Shown piece after piece: positions 59,701-64,000 of a stretch of DNA of 64,000 bases. Each line of letters starts with the position of its first letter. The first letter of the stretch is position 1. The stretch is from Capitulum mitella (taxonomy: Eukaryota; Arthropoda; Thecostraca; Pollicipedomorpha; Pollicipedidae): NCBI GenBank assembly GCA_030062745.1, contig CP099839.1, forward strand, positions 21,337,324-21,401,323. The letters are read 5' to 3'. Under the pieces are notes generated by a model. The model was not told where the DNA came from. It was given only the letters and a program-made list of their open reading frames with translations, and made no database searches. Made by a program: the position numbers and the translations under genes.

Positions 59701-62700
59701 ACCAGATGAAAGCGTCGGCGCGCGAGGTGCGCCATACTTGCTTCAGGTCGTGGAACTGCATGAACATGCCCTTCAGCGAGACCACGATGATGGAGCTGAG
59801 CACGCACTGCGGGAGGGGAGCGGGGCGGTGTGAGACAGCGGCACAGACTGGTGTCGTCTGGCGCCGGGGGCGAAACGACCGGCGAAATGGCGAAACTTGA
59901 GCAGAACTTAGCGAAATTTAAGCGAAGCAGGTGGTAACTGAACTTGGACGTTTAAATGTACGCCACAAACGACCAGGCAGTCATTTCGGTGGACCGAAGC
60001 GCATCACGGGTGCAGACTGCGACGAAGGAATTTGAGATACCGGTTTGCGTGCGAACGAATAACCACGCGTGCGCACATGGGAAAACTTCCCCATCGGGAA
60101 GATCCCCATTCGTGCGACGGTCAAAAACGTCGCCCCCCCCCCCCCTCCTGGCGGCGGTGCGCCGGCCTCTCACCTTAGGCAGCACGGTGAAGACGGGCCC
60201 CAGCCAGAGCAGCACCACCAGCAGGATGGAGGACGTGATGATGCCGGACGCCTGCGTCTTCCCGCCGACATTCTCCATGATCAGCGAGCGCGACAGAGAG
60301 GCTGCCATCGGGGCACAGGCGAAGAACGAGGAGGCGATGTTGCCCACGCCCTGTCGGCCGCGGAACCACGCTCATGCACCTCACACCGGCGCGACGGAGG
60401 GCACGGTGCGCACTGGGCTCTGCCTTTTGTGACTGAGAAGACGCGCGCGAACAAGTCTCATAACAAAGGCGAGTTATCACATGGTCCAGCCGGCACTGCT
60501 CCGTTTGTTTACCGTCAGACTTCAGCGCTAGCAACGCTCCAATACAGCAGCAGATCGGACACAATTCTCAGTTACCCTAGGTAACAGTCGCATCAGCAGA
60601 AAGTTTCTGAGATCATGAATCAGGAATCGAGTCGATCGAACTGAGCTCTGAGGCCGATTCACGCTCAGCAGCTGGGCTCAGTGGCGTCGCGTCACCCCAG
60701 TAAGGTATGTCTCAAACTTTCAACGACCTTGGCGATGACTGCGACGTTTCGAGAAAAACGTGAATTCCTGCCGGCCTTTTGTCGAAGTGATAAGCAGTCA
60801 TTTTCGGCGTCGGAAGGGAAAATCAAAGGAAAAACATTCCCTACCAGGGGCGAATAAAGTAAACTAAGTCGGGAATTACGCATTCGTAGCCGATAGTAAA
60901 GAAATGGAAGCTCTCCAATGCGCTGCGCCTCGAAATGTATCCTGGACGACAGTCGAGCTGCGCCCCTCCTCCCGTACCTCGGCTGGGCACGCCTCTGGCC
61001 CGATCTAGCTAATGGACTGCAGTACGCCCGCTAGGAATGCACGTCGTCTGCACGACAGGCTAGTTTACCAGAGGCGCGCCCACCCCAAAATGAGTTTTCA
61101 AAACTCGTTTTTGAACGTGGCCGCATTTTTCAAAGGCGGCGAAATCGGCCAATCGACATGCACGGCGGCCGGTGCCTTATGCGGGCCGCCACCAGTCGAC
61201 GGTGTCATGAAATCACTGCTGGTGTGTCCAACAGGCCGGAGATTAGCGACTCTCCAATGGGCTCGGACCGTGCCGCCGGCCTTCAGCCCGACCCAGTCCC
61301 GCCCTTTGCTGTTCCGTCCCGTCCTCTCCGCGTCTCGTTATGTCCCCTCCTGCCCCCTCCCGGTCCCTCCCGGTACCGCGATGTCCCGTCTTGTCCCGTC
61401 CCGTGGCGTCCCACCCTGTCCCGTGCCGTCCCATCAACACTCATCATGACGCGCGACTCAACGAATACATTCGGACAAGACCAGTGGGTACTCACGTAAG
61501 CGATGAGCTCCTGGTTCGGGTCGACCACGTACTCGTGCTTCTTAGCGAACAGCTGGGCCATGGACAGCGCCACCGAGTAGGCGATGATGGCGATGATGAC
61601 GGCGTCCATCAGGATGTGCGGCAGCAGCGAGAACACGGGGTTGGTCGGCCGCGGCAGGCTGTGGACCAGAGTACCAAAATCAGTGGCGGTATTCGGCTGT
61701 TGTTCCTTGCCGAGAACTGCTCCGGACATTGAGGAAGGCCTGAGACGCTGCACGGTGTCTCGCAATTTATCGGACGTTTCCCTGTCTACTTACGGTACAC
61801 TCGCAAGGGACTAGATGAGATAGGCCTCATCAAATCAAAGTTCCGTCTTGGTTTTTCCAGCGACCTCAGCGCTAATGACCATTATATATTCCTGATTTCT
61901 CTTTTTAACCGGTGCTGCTTTCCTTCGGGAGCCGCCGAGACCAACGCGGCCAGGCGGCGCTCAGTGGGCGAGTTGCGAAATGTGTAGTACTAGCACTCGT
62001 CGAATCGGTTGCACGACGGCGCGGGTGACCCTACACCTATTACGTAACGCGCGGTGGCCGCCGTTGACATGCGCTGAGTCGCCGGCACCGAGCTCGGCCC
62101 GTGTCGACACGGCCGGCCGGCGGCCGCCGCCCGGCCCGCGCCGCTCACCCGGTGGTCACGTTGCCGATGACTTGCACGTTGTAGTTGCCCTCCAGGTCGC
62201 CGAAGTAGGAGGCCACCGTGCCGATCACCACCACGATCAGCTCGATCGGGATCGGGAACTTTGTCTTCTTGGCCACCTTCGGCTGCGGCAGGGGCGGGCG
62301 CGCGTCAGCCACGCGCGCCTTCCTGCGCGTGCGTCACGGCGGTCGGCTCGTGCCGGTCGCGGCAGAGGACGCGCGCGCCCGCCGGCCGCGGCGGGGCTGC
62401 AGGCCGCCGGCGTCGCTGCCTGGGAGCGGCCCGCCGACCCGTTTTTGTTGACCGGTCTGACAAAGCACTGACGCAAATGCCGGCGGCCGACCCGACAACC
62501 GGACTCGGCCGCTGCGGCGTCCACCTTGAGCCGCCGCGGCTCCCGCGCCTACCTTGAGGTACTCGTTGTTGAAGACCAGCACCGAGATGGAGACACCCGA
62601 GATGACCATGGCCGCCGGGTTGGCGCTGAAGGCGTTCCGCAGGATCGCCACGAACGACTGCAAACGGACGCAGGGAGTCGCGGTCAGGGAGCGGGAGACG

Positions 62701-63825
62701 GCGGGTCAGCCGGGGAATGCGTGGCGGCAGCGTCGGCCGAGGAATGACTGAAAACGGGGATTGCCTGAGATACGTCTGAAAACGGTAACATAGAGTGACA
62801 GATGGTGGTAATGGACGTGTGACAAGAAGACGTGCTAGAAGCGGGGGGGGGGACAGCTAAGAAGATAGCCGAAAAGAACAGCTCGTGCCGGATGCGGTAA
62901 CATGCGACAATTCTGTCCGAGAAAGGACTGTAGTTATTGCCTTGATGGCAAAAAGGGAAATGATTAAAAAGGATGTCGCAGAGCTGAATGTGGTGATACA
63001 CAAGGAGAATCAACCGACACATCGCGAGGTATGACGACACAACGGGACTGCGGCTTAACAGAGAGCGACATAGACGGAGAGCCTCATAAACCCGGAATCA
63101 TGCCGGCTAGGGCAGTCCGATGATAAAATGCCAAGATTCCTGACGATCGTTAGTTTGCATTGCCAGGAGGACGGGAAAGCTGCCAAAAATTCTGATCAGG
63201 CATGCTTCTTACGAATCCTCTCTGTGCCCGAATGCCGGCTTCTTTGACACTCCCTAGAGGAGATCCATAAAAAGAACACAGGACATAAACAACAAAGCAT
63301 CCGGAATGTTTTGTCTTCATTATTTTTTTTTTTACGCGCAAACCACGATCATAAGTATGACGCACGGTCCCTGAAACCGGACGATAATCTTTTTCGAAGC
63401 GCGAAGAACTGCGCTGTCTTCTCTTATCCTATCCATCACTCCGGCTGTGGCTCTGTAATTACCCACCGGGCCCGGTCGTTAACTTAATCGGGAATTGCTC
63501 GGAATCGGCGCGCCGCCCGCGGCGCCGATGCCGACGATAGCCGTGACGTCATCGTCGCGTCGGCCTTGCTCGGCCGGGACAAAAAGCGCGCCGGGTCAGC
63601 GCGCCTCCAGAAGCGCGCGCGCCGCCCGGGGGAGGGGGGCCGGGGCGGCGACTAACCAACCTTGACGAGCTTTCCGGGTCCGGAATGGCGCGGCAACGTC
63701 AGGCCGAACAGCGACTTGACCTGCGACATGAGCACGTGCACGGCCGCGCCCGTCGTGAAGCCCTTCACCAGCATGTCCGAGAGGATCACCGTCAGAGCGC
63801 CGATGCGCAGCGCGAACATCACCAG
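56777..63825 (-). CDS. SLC26-family anion transporter, 3' eleven exons (5' end outside)
   Basis: Multi-pass membrane anion exchanger (sulfate, chloride, bicarbonate or oxalate in the family) with a cytoplasmic STAS domain. Exons in transcript order: 63825-63661, 62657-62553, 62282-62149, 61658-61496, 60350-60174, 59806-59534, 59147-58941, 58581-58432, 58199-58122, 57408-57282, 56919-56777. Phases join without a break to 573 residues ending in TSGYTS. Family markers include KGFTTGAAVHV, IPIELIVVVIGT, DPNQELIAYGVGN and VVSLKGMFMQF. The family is usually 650-750 residues, so roughly 100-150 N-terminal residues lie past 64000. The exact paralogue (prestin-like or another) cannot be decided here. 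It is convergent with Ptp69D. Confidence 0.93.
57554..57686. mobile_element. Small inverted-repeat element (MITE-like), copy 2
   Basis: CAGTGGCTGCGCC at the left end and GCGCCGCCACTG at the right end are inverted partners. The interior matches copy 1 at 252-424 in the same orientation (CATTTAACGTTC, GATGCAT, TTCGAAAATGCCATTT). It lies in an SLC26 intron. No clear target duplication. Confidence 0.6.
58238..58278. repeat. CCA-rich simple sequence
   Basis: Imperfect ACC/CCA triplets in an SLC26 intron. Confidence 0.7.
60351..61495 (-). other. SLC26 intron, 1.1 kb
   Basis: No exon recognised. It contains a CAGTGGCGTCGCGTC motif near 60679 resembling transposon ends, without a found partner, and the GTCCC-rich tract. 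Confidence 0.5.
61300..61440. repeat. GTCCC-rich simple sequence
   Basis: Imperfect CCGTCCCGTCC and GTCCCCTCC units in the SLC26 intron between 60351 and 61495. Close to the exon at 61496 but not overlapping it. Confidence 0.75.
62658..63660 (-). other. SLC26 intron, 1.0 kb
   Basis: Mostly unremarkable, with a G run at 62844-62852, a T run near 63326 and a CpG-dense end at 63500-63655 next to the upstream exon. No exon recognised. Confidence 0.5.
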
Positions 63826-64000
63826 CTGGGGGCGAACAGAGATACAGAGGTCAGCTGACGCCCGCACCACGCAGCCGCGCGGCAGACGCAGTAGCGGAAG
63901 GCACGTAAATCGCTAACAGGAGACATTCTGATCACATTACCGTCTGGCCAGGGACAACGTGCACATCCCCAGCAAACGGCAACGCTGTCCACGTCGCTGG
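63826..64000 (-). other. Window edge inside an SLC26 intron
   Basis: Sequence upstream of the exon at 63825. The acceptor there follows a good pyrimidine tract (TCTGTTCGCCCCCAG in minus sense). No further exon is visible before 64000. Confidence 0.6.

Larger units (their letters stand above)
59620..63825 (-). other. SLC26 transmembrane core
   Basis: Seen in order: LTVILSDMLVKGFTTGAA, MVISGVSISVLVFNNEYLK, PIPIELIVVVIGTVASYF, HILMDAVIIAIIAYSVALSM, the DPNQELIAY loop, GVGNIASSFFACAPMAASLS, SSILLVVLLWLGPVFTVLPK, and IWFSTFLAVVAIDIDIGLAV just before STAS. These match the sulfate-transporter core. The region before KGFTTGAA, including the first helices and sulfate-transporter signature, is not in the window. 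Confidence 0.9.

Overview
This window looks like nuclear DNA of an arthropod. The genes are split into many short exons with GT-AG introns, there are dinucleotide microsatellites and DNA-transposon remnants, and one gene has the two-Ig, three-FN3 receptor phosphatase layout of insect Ptp69D. Base composition is a strong mosaic: mostly GC- and CpG-rich, with sharply bounded AT-rich, CpG-poor blocks. A crustacean is my guess (long CT tracts, GC-rich exons), but the sequence does not prove it.

Layout, left to right. (1) Positions 1-960 are CpG-rich, probably the Myb promoter side, with a small inverted-repeat element. (2) A Myb proto-oncogene orthologue on + runs from 2725 to 16916 in 12 coding exons (689 residues), with a 7.7-kb intron holding a perfect 556-base CT tract. 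Its 3'UTR ends near 18.6 kb. (3) 18.6-22.5 kb is a gap between convergent genes, with one doubtful small secreted ORF. (4) A JMJD6 orthologue on - runs from 30268 down to 22478 in 7 exons (441 residues). Its first exon is an 18-codon piece 3.9 kb upstream of exon 2. (5) Positions 30269-30850 are a probable shared promoter between JMJD6 (-) and the next gene (+). (6) A Ptp69D-type receptor tyrosine phosphatase on + runs from 33626 to 55145 in 27 coding exons (1372 residues). It encodes a signal peptide, 2 Ig, 3 FN3, a membrane-proximal region, one TM helix, an active-looking D1 and a degenerate D2. (7) An SLC26 anion transporter on - occupies 63825 down to 56777. Its last 11 exons are present (573 residues) and its N-terminus lies beyond the window. 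Exon phases agree across nearly every junction I joined; the ambiguous ones are marked.

The genes form convergent, divergent, convergent pairs (Myb> <JMJD6, JMJD6< >Ptp69D, Ptp69D> <SLC26). They belong to different processes: cell-cycle transcription, Fe(II)/2-oxoglutarate hydroxylation, axon-guidance-type phosphatase signalling and anion transport.

The most unusual signal is in the Ptp69D gene. At four exon/intron borders, short tandem duplications (units of 37, 64, 35 and 54 bases) contain the splice site itself plus the adjoining exon bases, so each border is followed or preceded by decoy copies of itself. Second, near-total CpG loss begins just downstream of each presumed promoter, which looks like a fossil of 5'-biased gene-body methylation.
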